This document shows, one piece after another, positions 1 to 6,277 of a stretch of DNA of 8,228 nucleotides. Location: the NCBI GenBank assembly GCA_046729975.1, contig JBKPHS010000092.1, positions 1 to 8,228 of the forward strand, written 5' to 3'. How positions within the stretch are numbered: the first letter of the stretch is position 1; each line of letters begins with the position of its first letter. The position numbers and the translations under genes are program-made. The DNA is from JBKPHS01 sp046729975. Lineage in GTDB: Bacteria; Actinomycetota; Thermoleophilia; Solirubrobacterales; Thermoleophilaceae. The notes beneath the pieces are model-generated. The model saw nothing but the letters and a program-made list of their open reading frames with translations. It was not told the origin of the DNA and ran no database searches.

Positions 1-639
1 GCGGCTGCGCTAGTCGAGCTGCTCGGCGCGGAGAACGTCGCCGCCGTCGACCCGTCCGAGCAGTTCGTCGCGCGGTGCGGAACCGCCGCTCCCGGCGCGG
101 ACGTGCGGGTCGGGGTGGCGGAGAGCCTGCCGTTCCCCGACGGGCGCTTCCACGCCGTTCTGGCGCAGCTCGTGGTGGACGGCCTGGACGATGCGCGGCG
201 GGCAGTCGCGGAGATGCGCCGCGTCGCGTGCCCGGGCGGAGTCCTGGCCGCCTGCGTCTGGGACTTCGACGGCGGGATGATGCTCCTCAACACGGTCTGG
301 GACGCGGCCGTCGCCCTCGACGCCGAGCGGGCCCGTTCATTCGGCGCGGGGAAGCGACTCCCCTTCTCCCGTCCGGACGAGCTCGAGGAGCTCTGGCGCA
401 CGAGCGGGCTGCGCGAGGTCGAGCTGGGCACATTCGCCGTCGGGGCCGACTACGCCGGCCTCGACGATCTCTGGTACCCGTTCGCTGTCGGGGTCGGCGG
501 GCTCGGACGCTTCGTCGACTCGCTCGACGAGGTCCGCCGCGACGAGCTGAGGCGCGATGTCGGCCGCCGGCTCGGGTCGCCGAGCGGGCCGTTCAGCCTG
601 ATGGCGCGGGCGTTGTATGTGCGCGGGGTGGCGCCGTGA
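1..639 (+). CDS. Class I SAM-dependent methyltransferase, 5'-truncated by window edge
   Basis: The reading frame is open from base 1 to a TGA at 637-639, giving 212 residues without a start, so the gene begins outside the window. It resembles the Methyltransf_11/UbiE-like small-molecule methyltransferases, which transfer a methyl group from S-adenosylmethionine in the cytoplasm. The visible part starts just after where the glycine-rich SAM loop would lie. The acidic residue ending strand beta2 is in AAVDPSEQFV (Asp17), followed by ESLPFPDGRFHAVLAQ, the usual motif around beta4, and then the CPGGVLAACVWDF segment typical after motif III. The C-terminus (FSLMARALYVRGVAP) looks like a natural family end. 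The substrate cannot be read from the sequence. The last 47 nt overlap the convergent cupin gene. No terminator hairpin was seen after it. Confidence 0.9.
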   Translation, partial: AAALVELLGAENVAAVDPSEQFVARCGTAAPGADVRVGVAESLPFPDGRFHAVLAQLVVDGLDDARRAVAEMRRVACPGGVLAACVWDFDGGMMLLNTVWDAAVALDAERARSFGAGKRLPFSRPDELEELWRTSGLREVELGTFAVGADYAGLDDLWYPFAVGVGGLGRFVDSLDEVRRDELRRDVGRRLGSPSGPFSLMARALYVRGVAP

Positions 640-1138
640 ATGCCTGGATCTGCTGCCTGAAGTCGGGATAGGCGCCGATCAGGGCATCCAGGTCGGGGCG
701 CTCGACGTCGCTAGGCTCGACCCCCGGCCACTCGGTGGTCGACAGCAGCGCGTAGTCGCCACCGGGCCGGAGCCGCGAGACGTGCCAGGTGCCGCCCGGG
801 ATCACGAGCTGCGGCCGCATCCCCGCCGCGAGGTCGTGACCCACCGTTGCGACTTGGCCCGTGCCGTCCTGGCGCAGCATCAGCACCTCCAGCGGGTCGC
901 CCAGGTAGTGGTGGTACATCTGGTCCGGGCGGATGCGGTGGAGCTGCATGTGCGCGTCGTCGGTGACGAGGAAGTACAGGACCGAGCCGTAGGCGTGATC
1001 GCCCTGATAACCCTGCGGCAGATCGCTAGTGGGGATCCTGTGGGAGCTGCGGTACGACTCCGCGACGAATCCGCACGTCGGATGCGGCTGAAGCCCGAGC
1101 AGCTCCTTGATCTCGTCGGCGGTCACGCCGATCAACAT
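593..1138 (-). CDS. DUF985 / Cupin_5 family protein
   Basis: This 181-residue protein matches the Cupin_5 (DUF985) pattern: an N-terminal TADEIKELLGLQPHP helix, then a Y-R-S-S stretch, the barrel strands GSVLYFLVTDD and MQLHRIRPDQMYHHY, the GDPLEVLML strand, and the later PGGTWHVSRLRPGGDYALLS segment. His67, His76 and His77 are candidate pocket or metal residues. The biochemical role of the family is poorly established; some members resemble sugar-epimerase-like cupins, but no reaction can be assigned here. The usual family start motif HPEGGYFRETYRS is altered to HPTCGFVAESYRSS. The ATG at 1138 has no visible Shine-Dalgarno; a GTG at residue 5 is another possible start. The domain ends near residue 168, so the 13-residue APPR...PSG tail is almost exactly what overlaps the methyltransferase gene. 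It is divergent from the P450 gene. Confidence 0.85.
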   Translation of the reverse strand: MLIGVTADEIKELLGLQPHPTCGFVAESYRSSHRIPTSDLPQGYQGDHAYGSVLYFLVTDDAHMQLHRIRPDQMYHHYLGDPLEVLMLRQDGTGQVATVGHDLAAGMRPQLVIPGGTWHVSRLRPGGDYALLSTTEWPGVEPSDVERPDLDALIGAYPDFRQQIQAFTAPPRAHTTPAPSG

Positions 1139-1174
1139 AACCGCGGCACATGCGGATTGCGAGGCCGCCCCAAA

Positions 1175-1203
1175 GGCCTAGTCGTAGACCTGGGACTAGG
1201 GCC
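1175..1203. promoter_or_regulatory. Candidate operator dyad between divergent cupin and P450 genes
   Basis: CCTAGTC (1177-1183) and GACTAGG (1194-1200) form a perfect 7 bp inverted repeat separated by 10 nt. The flanks GG (1175-1176) and GCC (1201-1203) extend the symmetry if one base is bulged. It sits in the 119 bp gap between the divergent starts at 1138 and 1258. Such a dyad is a plausible binding site for a dimeric regulator of one or both genes. The GGGACTAGGGCC part loosely recalls NarL/DosR-type half-sites, but the match is partial. A chance hairpin is possible. Confidence 0.35.
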
Positions 1204-1241
1204 GCCTGCGTGACCCATCGCACACGCCCGTGATATCAAGC

Positions 1242-1249
1242 GGTGAAGG
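1242..1249 (+). promoter_or_regulatory. Ribosome binding site that favours the P450 ATG start
   Basis: GGTGAAGG lies 8 nt upstream of the ATG at 1258 and combines GGTGA and GAAGG, both complementary to the 16S anti-Shine-Dalgarno region. The in-frame GTG at 1243 falls inside this element and has only a weak AAG upstream, so the ATG is preferred. Confidence 0.55.
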
Positions 1250-1257
1250 TTTGCGGG

Positions 1258-2658
1258 ATGGGAGCCCTGCTCGAAGGCGTCGACCTAACCGGAGGGGAGG
1301 CCCCGCCCTCGCCCGCCGGACCGATCTCGGCTGAAGACGCGTCAGCGTTACCGGCGCCGCCGACCGTCCCCCTGCCCCGTCATCTCCAGGTCCTGCGCTT
1401 CAATCAGCGCCAGATCGAGTTCGTCTTCAAGGCCCGGCGCAGCCTCGGCGAGGTCTGGAGCATGCGCGCCTACCGTGACGATGACGTCGTCACGAGCCAC
1501 CCCGACCACGTCCGCTCGCTGTTCACCGCCAGGCCCGAAGACGCGCCGTCGCTCACCGGCGAGTCGCCGCTGCGCCCCATCGTCGGGCCGAACTCCGTGC
1601 TGACCTCGATCGGCCCCCGTCACCTGCGGCAGCGCAAGTTGCTGCTGCCACCGTTCCATGGCGAGGCCATCGAGCGCTACGCGCAGATGATCTCCGACGC
1701 CGCCGAGCGCGAGATCGACCGCTGGCCTATCGGCGAGCCACTGGCGCTCGCGCCGCGCATGCAGGCCATCACGCTCGACGTGATCATGGCGGGCATCTTC
1801 GGCATCGAGGGCACGCCCGAGCGCGGCACGCCCGAGCACGGCCTGCGCACCGCCGTGCGCACGCTCGTCAGCTTCTCCACGCGTAAGGTCGCCCAGCTCG
1901 GCGAGCTGCTCAACATTGCAAGCGACGAGCCGGTCGGGCCGACCAAGGTCGCGCTGTCGATCCTCGACCGGCCGACCTACCGGGTCATCGCCGACCGCCG
2001 CGCCGCCGCGGACCTTGGCGACCGCCGCGACATCCTCTCCCTGCTTCTCCAGGCGACGACGGAGGACGGCGAGACGCTGACCGACCAGGAGTTGCGCGAC
2101 GAGTTGCTCACGCTCGTCCTCGCCGGACACGAGACGACCGCCAACTCGCTGGCCTGGACCTGGGAGCGCCTCGTCCGCTTCCCCGAGGCCCACGACCGAC
2201 TGCGCGAGGCAGTGCGCTCCGGCGACGGGGCCGACGAGGTCGAGCGGGTCATCCAGGAGGCGATGCGCTCGCGCCCTGTGATCCCGATGATCGGCCGCCG
2301 CGTCGCGGTGCCGTGGCGGCTCGGCGAATACGCCGTGCCCGCCGACACGCCGGTGCTCATGAGCATTCTCCTCATCCACCATCGGGAAGACCTCTACCCC
2401 GATCCGTTCGCCTTCCGGCCCGAGCGCTGGGAGGACCGCAAGCCCGGCACCTACGAATGGATCCCGTTCGGCGGCGGCATCCGCCGCTGCCTTGGCGCTG
2501 CCCTGGCGATGGCCGAGCAGCGCGTCGTCCTGGAGGCGATGGCCCGCCGCCTCGACCTCGAGGCCGACGACCCCGAGCCAGAGCACGCCGTGCACCGCAA
2601 CGTCACGATGATCCCGTCACGGGGCGCCCGGGCGATCGTGCGCTCCCGCGTCGGCTAG
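1258..2658 (+). CDS. Cytochrome P450, CYP135/CYP138-like
   Basis: A 466-residue soluble haem-thiolate monooxygenase, activating O2 with electrons from separate ferredoxin/reductase partners to oxidise an organic substrate. All core motifs are intact: the I-helix oxygen-activating AGHETT (residues 289-294), the K-helix ExxR as E334-A-M-R337, the FRPERW meander, and the haem-binding loop FGGGIRRCLG with the iron-ligand Cys411. There is no N-terminal membrane anchor; the proline-rich start running into PTVPLPRHLQVLRFNQ is typical of mycobacterial CYP135/CYP138-type enzymes, and the length is normal. The start is set at the ATG 1258 because of the Shine-Dalgarno just before it; a GTG at 1243 would add five residues. 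No ferredoxin or reductase gene is adjacent, so it must use partners encoded elsewhere, and the substrate cannot be inferred. A divergent cupin lies upstream and a convergent lipoprotein gene downstream. Confidence 0.97.
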   Translation: MGALLEGVDLTGGEAPPSPAGPISAEDASALPAPPTVPLPRHLQVLRFNQRQIEFVFKARRSLGEVWSMRAYRDDDVVTSHPDHVRSLFTARPEDAPSLTGESPLRPIVGPNSVLTSIGPRHLRQRKLLLPPFHGEAIERYAQMISDAAEREIDRWPIGEPLALAPRMQAITLDVIMAGIFGIEGTPERGTPEHGLRTAVRTLVSFSTRKVAQLGELLNIASDEPVGPTKVALSILDRPTYRVIADRRAAADLGDRRDILSLLLQATTEDGETLTDQELRDELLTLVLAGHETTANSLAWTWERLVRFPEAHDRLREAVRSGDGADEVERVIQEAMRSRPVIPMIGRRVAVPWRLGEYAVPADTPVLMSILLIHHREDLYPDPFAFRPERWEDRKPGTYEWIPFGGGIRRCLGAALAMAEQRVVLEAMARRLDLEADDPEPEHAVHRNVTMIPSRGARAIVRSRVG

Positions 2659-2687
2659 CCGCCGGCGCCGTTGTAGGCGCCTGGGCT
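2657..2687 (+). terminator. Candidate hairpin terminator after the P450 gene
   Basis: GGCGCC (2664-2669) and GGCGCC (2676-2681) can pair across a GTTGTA loop, and the flanking AGCC (2657-2660) and GGCT (2684-2687) can extend the stem around a small internal loop. It begins at the P450 stop codon. There is no U-run after it, so it may act weakly or only as an RNA 3'-end structure. Confidence 0.35.
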
Positions 2688-2817
2688 GAAATCGGGGCGA
2701 TTCACTCAAGGTTCGCCTGTAGAGCCGAATCTGGGCCCTCCATACGGACAGCCCTACGGATTCGCTGGCGCGTTTGAGGAAGCTCGACGGTCTTTGCCCG
2801 CGGAACCAGCGCGGCGG

Positions 2818-2844
2818 GGCGGCACCGTTTGCACAGGTGCCGCC
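2818..2844 (-). terminator. Hairpin terminator between convergent P450 and lipoprotein genes
   Basis: GGCGGCACC (2818-2826) and GGTGCCGCC (2836-2844) form a perfect 9 bp stem with a 9 nt loop. It lies 15 nt beyond the lipoprotein stop on the minus strand, the distance expected for an intrinsic terminator, and could also stop read-through from the P450. It lacks a clear U-tract on either strand, as is common in high-GC actinobacteria. Confidence 0.55.
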
Positions 2845-2859
2845 GTCCTTGCCGCGCTT

Positions 2860-3402
2860 CTAGTAGCTGAAGCCGCCGCTCGAGCCCGAGGCCTTCTTCG
2901 TGATCTGGTTGCCGGACGGGGATAGGACGAACCAGGCGGCGCCGAAGTTGTTCAACCCCTGGCCGTTCGTGTCGCCCGCCTTCTGGTCGCCTGAGAACGT
3001 GTAAAGCGGGTGGCCGTTGTAGGTGACCTGCGGCTTCCCGTCGGATCGTGGTGCGGTCGCGACCATCGAGGCGTTCACCCCTCGGCCCACAAGCGGCTTT
3101 CCGCTTGCACGGAGCGGCGGCCAGGCGCCGGCGCAGCCGCCGGTGCACGCGCTCTTTGTCCCCGAGTCCTTCCTGAACAGGTAGAGGCTGCGCCCCCTGC
3201 CGTCGACCAGGATCTTGCCCAGGTTTCCGTTGTTCTGGACACTGACGGTCGCAGTCCGTCCGCCTGCCAACTTTGGCGGGGCACTGGCCCCAGAGGCGCT
3301 GCCGCCCCCGCCCCCGTCCCCCCCGCCGCAGCCACCGACCGCCAGGGCAGCGAGAGGGACTATCGCCGCGGTCAGGAAGGTGATGGGTTTGCTTCGGGTC
3401 AT
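2860..3402 (-). CDS. Secreted lipoprotein with two Yx(FWY)xxD repeats (COG4315 / Lipoprotein_15)
   Basis: A 180-residue exported lipoprotein of unknown function. The signal peptide has a basic start (MTRSK), a hydrophobic core (residues 6-21) and the lipobox AVGGC, with Cys25 as the predicted lipidated residue, so it should sit on the outer face of the membrane. A glycine/serine-rich linker (26-48) leads to two Lipoprotein_15 repeats: residues 62-97 with LYLFRKD, and 123-162 with LYTFSGD, both fitting the COG4315 motif Yx(FWY)xxD. Between them lie Cys86 and Cys90 (CTGGC), which could form a disulfide or bind a ligand; this is an inference. The start is ATG 3402, because GAGGGGTGA lies just ahead of it; a GTG at 3408 would overlap that site. 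It is convergent to the P450, and a 9 bp hairpin follows its stop. Confidence 0.92.
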   Translation of the reverse strand: MTRSKPITFLTAAIVPLAALAVGGCGGGDGGGGGSASGASAPPKLAGGRTATVSVQNNGNLGKILVDGRGRSLYLFRKDSGTKSACTGGCAGAWPPLRASGKPLVGRGVNASMVATAPRSDGKPQVTYNGHPLYTFSGDQKAGDTNGQGLNNFGAAWFVLSPSGNQITKKASGSSGGFSY

Positions 3403-3404
3403 CC

Positions 3405-3413
3405 TCACCCCTC
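3405..3413 (-). promoter_or_regulatory. Shine-Dalgarno of the lipoprotein gene
   Basis: On the minus strand GAGGGGTGA precedes the ATG at 3402 and differs by one base from the ideal AGGTGA-type complement of 16S rRNA. It contains the alternative GTG (3406-3408), which rules that codon out as the likely start. Confidence 0.7.
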
Positions 3414-3493
3414 TAACGTGTACTCCTCCCGGTCGGGTGGGCTTGTTCGCAGGGGCGGCGCGACCTGATGATGCGGGCCGGAGTGGTGCCGCA

Positions 3494-3577
3494 GGCGTCC
3501 TGATGGAGCGTCATTCAGTCGACGACGCGGACGCCTTCGAGATGCTACGCGACCAATTGCGTCGGGCCAACTCCCGC
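3494..3577 (+). pseudogene. Fragment of an ANTAR domain (decayed)
   Basis: One plus-strand frame gives 28 residues beginning GVLMERHSVDDADAFEML and ending RRANSR. This matches the core of the ANTAR RNA-binding domain (family pattern: AKGxLMERHxxxxDxAFxxLRxxxxxxNxxLxDVA). The frame has neither the upstream part of ANTAR nor the downstream LxDVAxxVV helix: it runs into an Arg/Pro-rich tail (RRRGRAGPCRADQ). Just upstream another frame reads RAGVVPQA, which would continue naturally into GVLMERH if one frameshift were repaired. ANTAR domains bind paired hexaloop hairpins in nascent RNA and act as transcription antiterminators. The fragment therefore looks like the remains of a GAF-ANTAR or response-regulator gene, not a working protein. 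A short chance resemblance is possible but unlikely given the density of matches. Confidence 0.6.
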
Positions 3578-3627
3578 CGCCGCGGGCGAGCTGGGCCATG
3601 CCGCGCCGATCAAGCGGAGTGGGCGGA

Positions 3628-3657
3628 CCTATATGCCGAGTGGGTGCGCCAGGTCAA
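3628..3657 (-). promoter_or_regulatory. Possible sigma70-like promoter, minus strand
   Basis: On the minus strand TTGACC (plus 3652-3657) and TATAGG (plus 3628-3633) are separated by 18 nt. A transcript starting near 3621 would reach the lipoprotein gene with a leader of about 220 nt, antisense to the ANTAR fragment. The -35 box abuts the repeat arm at 3657-3667. The match is fair only. Confidence 0.3.
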
Positions 3658-3769
3658 GGGTGCGCCCCCAAACGGGTCCGACGCAAGTAGGCGCCACCGA
3701 GAAGCGAAACGCCGGGGGCTCCCGCGTCCCCGGCGTTACACGTACGGCTCTGCCCAATGGGCGCACCCT
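3657..3769. repeat. Nested inverted repeat (11 bp arms) around a 10 bp hairpin
   Basis: AGGGTGCGCCC at 3657-3667 is repeated inverted as GGGCGCACCCT at 3759-3769. A further direct copy of the core GGGTGCGCC lies at 3642-3650, so three copies exist. The arms enclose the 3708-3737 hairpin, and GCCC-AAT-GGGC at 3752-3762 adds a small stem. Together they could fold as an outer stem closing around an inner hairpin in RNA or as a cruciform in DNA. No known RNA family was recognised. Confidence 0.5.
3708..3737 (-). terminator. Strong hairpin, probable terminator of the MMPL transcript
   Basis: AACGCCGGGG (3708-3717) and CCCCGGCGTT (3728-3737) make a perfect 10 bp stem with a 10 nt loop. On the minus strand the stem is followed by TTTCGCTTCT, a moderately T-rich tail, whereas the plus side continues ACACG. 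This orientation suits termination of minus-strand transcription arriving from the MMPL gene, whose stop is about 173 nt upstream. Confidence 0.6.
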
Positions 3770-3910
3770 AAGCCGCCGTCTGCGCTGCGCAGTGCCCGAC
3801 GCCTGAACGACGTAAACCCTCGCTTTGGAATCGACCTCGGCCGTCGCGCTACACGATCCGGTGAGGTCGCCGAATCGACCATCGGTGAGCTCGACACGCA
3901 CCGGTGACGC

Positions 3911-6148
3911 TCACTTCTCGACCCCGATTCCGAGCCCGACTTCGGGCGTCGCCGTCCTCGCCGGCTTGGTCGTGGCAGGCTCGAGCGAGACCTCCGGCAG
4001 CCACTCGAGCCTCGCTGGGAAGTACCAGTTCCAGTCGCCGAGCAGTTTCATCGACGCCGGCAAGAGGACCGCCCGGATCAGCGTGGCGTCGATCAGCACG
4101 GCCGCCGCCAGCCCGACGCCCATCATCTTGAAGTCGAGCGCGCTGAGGGTGGCGAAGATCGCGAACACGAAGACCATCACCACGGCGGCGCTCGTGACCG
4201 TGCCCGCTGTGCTCTTGATCCCGTGGGCGACGGCCTCGTCCGTGCTCATCCCCTTGTCGACCCCCTCGCGAACCCGGCTCAGGATGAACACGTGGTAGTC
4301 CATCGACAGCCCGAACAGCAGGACGAACAGGAACAGCGGCAGCCAGGCGGTGATTCCGTCGATCGACTCGAAGCCGAGCAGGCTCTCGAAGTGGCCGTAC
4401 TGGAAGACGTAGACCAGCACGCCGTAGGCGGCGCCCACCGAGAGCAGGTTCAGCGCGATCGCCTTCAGAGGGATCACGATCGACCGGAAGACCACCAGCA
4501 GCAGCACGAAGGCGAGGCCGAGGACGAACACGAAGACCAGCGGCGCACGCGACTTCAGCAGATCGTTGAAGTCGACCGATTGCGCGGTCATGCCCGTCAC
4601 GCCGGCGCTCGCGTCCGGCACCGGGCCGAAGGCGTACGGGATGACGTCTTCGCGCAGCTTCTCGAGCGCGGCGACGGACCTGTCGTCGGTGCCGTTCCCG
4701 GCGATCGGGATCGACACGCTGGCGACCGTCTTGTCCGGATTGATGGTCGTGGTGACGGGCTCCCGGAAGTCGCCAGTGGCGACCGCCCGTATCCGGAGCC
4801 TCGCGATGGCGGTCTTCATCGATTCGCTCTCGACGTTCGGCGCCTTGACCGCCACGATCGCCGAGAGAGGCTCGCCGGGGAAGGCCGCCTGTATGCGGTC
4901 GTAGGTCTGCATGATGGGAAGGTCGCGCGGGATTCCGTTGACGCCCGTGTTGACCGTGTGCAAGCTGAAGGCCGGGATGGCGATCACAACCAGGAGTCCG
5001 CCGCCCAGCACCAGCGAGATGACCGGACGCCTGAGGACACGGTCGACGATGGCCGACCAGACGCCGGCTTCTCCCCGCTCTCCCCTCCGCATGCCGCGTC
5101 TGAACGGGACGCGGCCCCAGTCGACGCGGTCGCCGAGCTTCGACAGCACCGCCGGCAGGACGGTTAGCGAGCCGAGCACCGCGATCGCGACAACGATGAT
5201 CGTGCCCGTGGCGAACGATATGAAGGTGGCGTTGCCGGTGACGTACATGCCCGCCATCGCGATGATCACCGTGCCGCCGGAGACGAGCACGGCCCTGCCG
5301 GACGTGGACGCGGCCGCCTGCAGCGAGGCCTCCTCGGAGTTCCCCGCCGCTCTCTCCTCGCGTTCTCGCCGCAGGTAGAACAGGGAATAGTCGACGCCGA
5401 CGGCAAGCCCGATCAGCAAGATCACTGACGAGATGCTCTGGTCGACGGGCACGACCTGGCTGAAGACGCCCACAAGGCCGAGCGCCGCCGCCACGGCCGA
5501 GATCGCCAGAAGCAATGGGACACCCGCCGCTGCAAGAGCGCCGAAGGCCAAGATCAGGATCACAAGGGTGATCGGCAATGAGAGCGTCTCGGCCTTGCGC
5601 AGGTCGTCCTCGAAGCTTTTCGACAGGGCCTTGTCCGTGCTGGCGTCGCCGAACTGCTCGACGCGCAGGCCCGGGTTGGCCGACTGAACCCGTGCGACCG
5701 CCGCCAGCACCGGCGTAACGTTGTCCTCTATGACGTCGTCGTCACCGAGCAGGTCGAAAGTCACCAGCGCCGACCGGCCGTCGGGGGAGAACTGAGACGA
5801 GTTGCCGGTCTCGAGCGGCGACTCGATGTCCTGCACCGTCTCGAACCCCGAGAGAGCGCGCACCACATCCTTGACCGCGGCCGTGAAGCGCGCGTCGTCG
5901 GCCTTGATGTTGCCGCGCCCCTGAACGAGGACCTCCTCGCTGGCGCGGTCGGGGAAGCCGTCGGCGAGCGTCTGGTCAGCGCGCTTGGACTCGCCATCGC
6001 CGAGATCCTCGGCTGCGATCTCCTTCATGCCGAGCGCACCGCCGACCACCACGCTGACCAAGACGAACGCAAGCCAGCCGAAAACGGCCTTCCTGCGATG
6101 GCGGGCGCTCCACCGGCCGGCGCGCGCTGCAAGGTTCCGGGACCTCAT
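3911..6148 (-). CDS. MMPL / RND-superfamily membrane exporter
   Basis: A 745-residue integral membrane protein of the MMPL family, proton-driven exporters of lipids or small hydrophobic molecules in actinobacteria. The layout is the usual duplicated one: a basic N-terminus, TM1 (about 21-40), an extracytoplasmic domain (about 41-185), a TM2-6 bundle with the GVDYSLFY motif (Asp253-Tyr254), TM7 (about 374-396), a second outer domain, and a TM8-12 bundle with GLSMDYHVFILSR (Asp617-Tyr618). These two Asp-Tyr pairs correspond to the proton-relay pairs of MmpL3. The C-terminus (LGDWNWYFPARLEWLP, then a short Thr/Pro-rich tail) is typical. The ATG at 6148 is chosen because GAGGA lies about 7 nt upstream and the protein then begins at the conserved basic segment; the frame stays open further upstream but without family similarity. 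No adjacent regulator or biosynthetic gene hints at its substrate. Confidence 0.96.
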   Translation of the reverse strand: MRSRNLAARAGRWSARHRRKAVFGWLAFVLVSVVVGGALGMKEIAAEDLGDGESKRADQTLADGFPDRASEEVLVQGRGNIKADDARFTAAVKDVVRALSGFETVQDIESPLETGNSSQFSPDGRSALVTFDLLGDDDVIEDNVTPVLAAVARVQSANPGLRVEQFGDASTDKALSKSFEDDLRKAETLSLPITLVILILAFGALAAAGVPLLLAISAVAAALGLVGVFSQVVPVDQSISSVILLIGLAVGVDYSLFYLRREREERAAGNSEEASLQAAASTSGRAVLVSGGTVIIAMAGMYVTGNATFISFATGTIIVVAIAVLGSLTVLPAVLSKLGDRVDWGRVPFRRGMRRGERGEAGVWSAIVDRVLRRPVISLVLGGGLLVVIAIPAFSLHTVNTGVNGIPRDLPIMQTYDRIQAAFPGEPLSAIVAVKAPNVESESMKTAIARLRIRAVATGDFREPVTTTINPDKTVASVSIPIAGNGTDDRSVAALEKLREDVIPYAFGPVPDASAGVTGMTAQSVDFNDLLKSRAPLVFVFVLGLAFVLLLVVFRSIVIPLKAIALNLLSVGAAYGVLVYVFQYGHFESLLGFESIDGITAWLPLFLFVLLFGLSMDYHVFILSRVREGVDKGMSTDEAVAHGIKSTAGTVTSAAVVMVFVFAIFATLSALDFKMMGVGLAAAVLIDATLIRAVLLPASMKLLGDWNWYFPARLEWLPEVSLEPATTKPARTATPEVGLGIGVEK

Positions 6149-6181
6149 GGGGGTTCCTCGTTTCCCGGCACGTCCAGAGCC

Positions 6182-6211
6182 AGTATCGCCCCGGTTCGGA
6201 GGCCGAGTCAA
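6182..6211 (-). promoter_or_regulatory. Sigma70-like promoter of the MMPL gene
   Basis: On the minus strand TTGACT (plus 6206-6211) and GATACT (plus 6182-6187) are separated by 18 nt. Transcription would begin near 6175, giving a leader of roughly 27 nt that carries the GAGGA ribosome site. Both boxes are close to consensus and well placed. Confidence 0.65.
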
Positions 6212-6265
6212 GTCATCGCAAACGCGGGCTACCGAGTTCCGCCGCTTGTGCGGTGCTGCCGGACG

Positions 6266-6271
6266 TAGACT
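6266..6271 (+). promoter_or_regulatory. -10 element for leaderless transcription of the small membrane protein
   Basis: TAGACT fits the actinobacterial -10 pattern TANNNT and ends 6 nt before the A of the ATG at 6278. This is the spacing expected when the transcript starts at the start codon itself. No clear -35 box is seen at 17-18 nt (TTGTGC at 6246 is too close). The absence of a Shine-Dalgarno agrees with leaderless expression. Confidence 0.5.
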
Positions 6272-6277
6272 CGCCGC

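Larger units (their letters stand above)
3403..3910. other. Gene-poor 0.5 kb region between lipoprotein and MMPL genes
   Basis: No convincing intact gene was found on either strand here. What is visible: the lipoprotein leader, a short ANTAR-like coding fragment on the plus strand, a possible minus-strand promoter, a nested inverted repeat around a strong hairpin, and near the MMPL stop a small set of similar words, CGGTGAGGTCG (3859-3869), CGGTGAGCTCG (3883-3893) and CGGTGAC (3902-3908). Minus-strand frames of 64 and 90 codons exist but are arginine/proline rich, with no recognisable domain, and look like chance frames in GC-rich DNA. Confidence 0.6.

Noticed and set aside
1191..1204. A DosR/NarL-type box reading GGGACTAGGGCCGC.
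   Set aside because: Only the first half-site is convincing; the second half departs from the palindrome at several positions, so it is kept only as a generic dyad.
1348..2595. A 415-codon open frame on the minus strand opposite the P450.
   Set aside because: It lies antisense to a P450 with all catalytic motifs; its product is His/Arg/Val/Gly-rich with no domain, the normal antisense shadow of GC-rich coding DNA.
3405..3599. A 64-codon minus-strand frame just upstream of the lipoprotein.
   Set aside because: No domain, no ribosome site, low-complexity composition, and it is antisense to the ANTAR-like fragment.
3700..3780. A possible tRNA suggested by the GC-rich paired segment.
   Set aside because: No T-loop GTTCRANTC sequence, no acceptor-stem pairing and no anticodon arm of correct size could be found.
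3629..3901. A 90-codon minus-strand frame downstream of the MMPL gene.
   Set aside because: It runs through the 10 bp terminator hairpin, has no domain and an Arg-rich middle; judged a chance frame.
4223..5167. A 314-codon plus-strand frame inside the MMPL gene.
   Set aside because: It is antisense to conserved transmembrane segments and its Gln/Asp/Arg/His-rich composition is the reverse-strand image of membrane codons.
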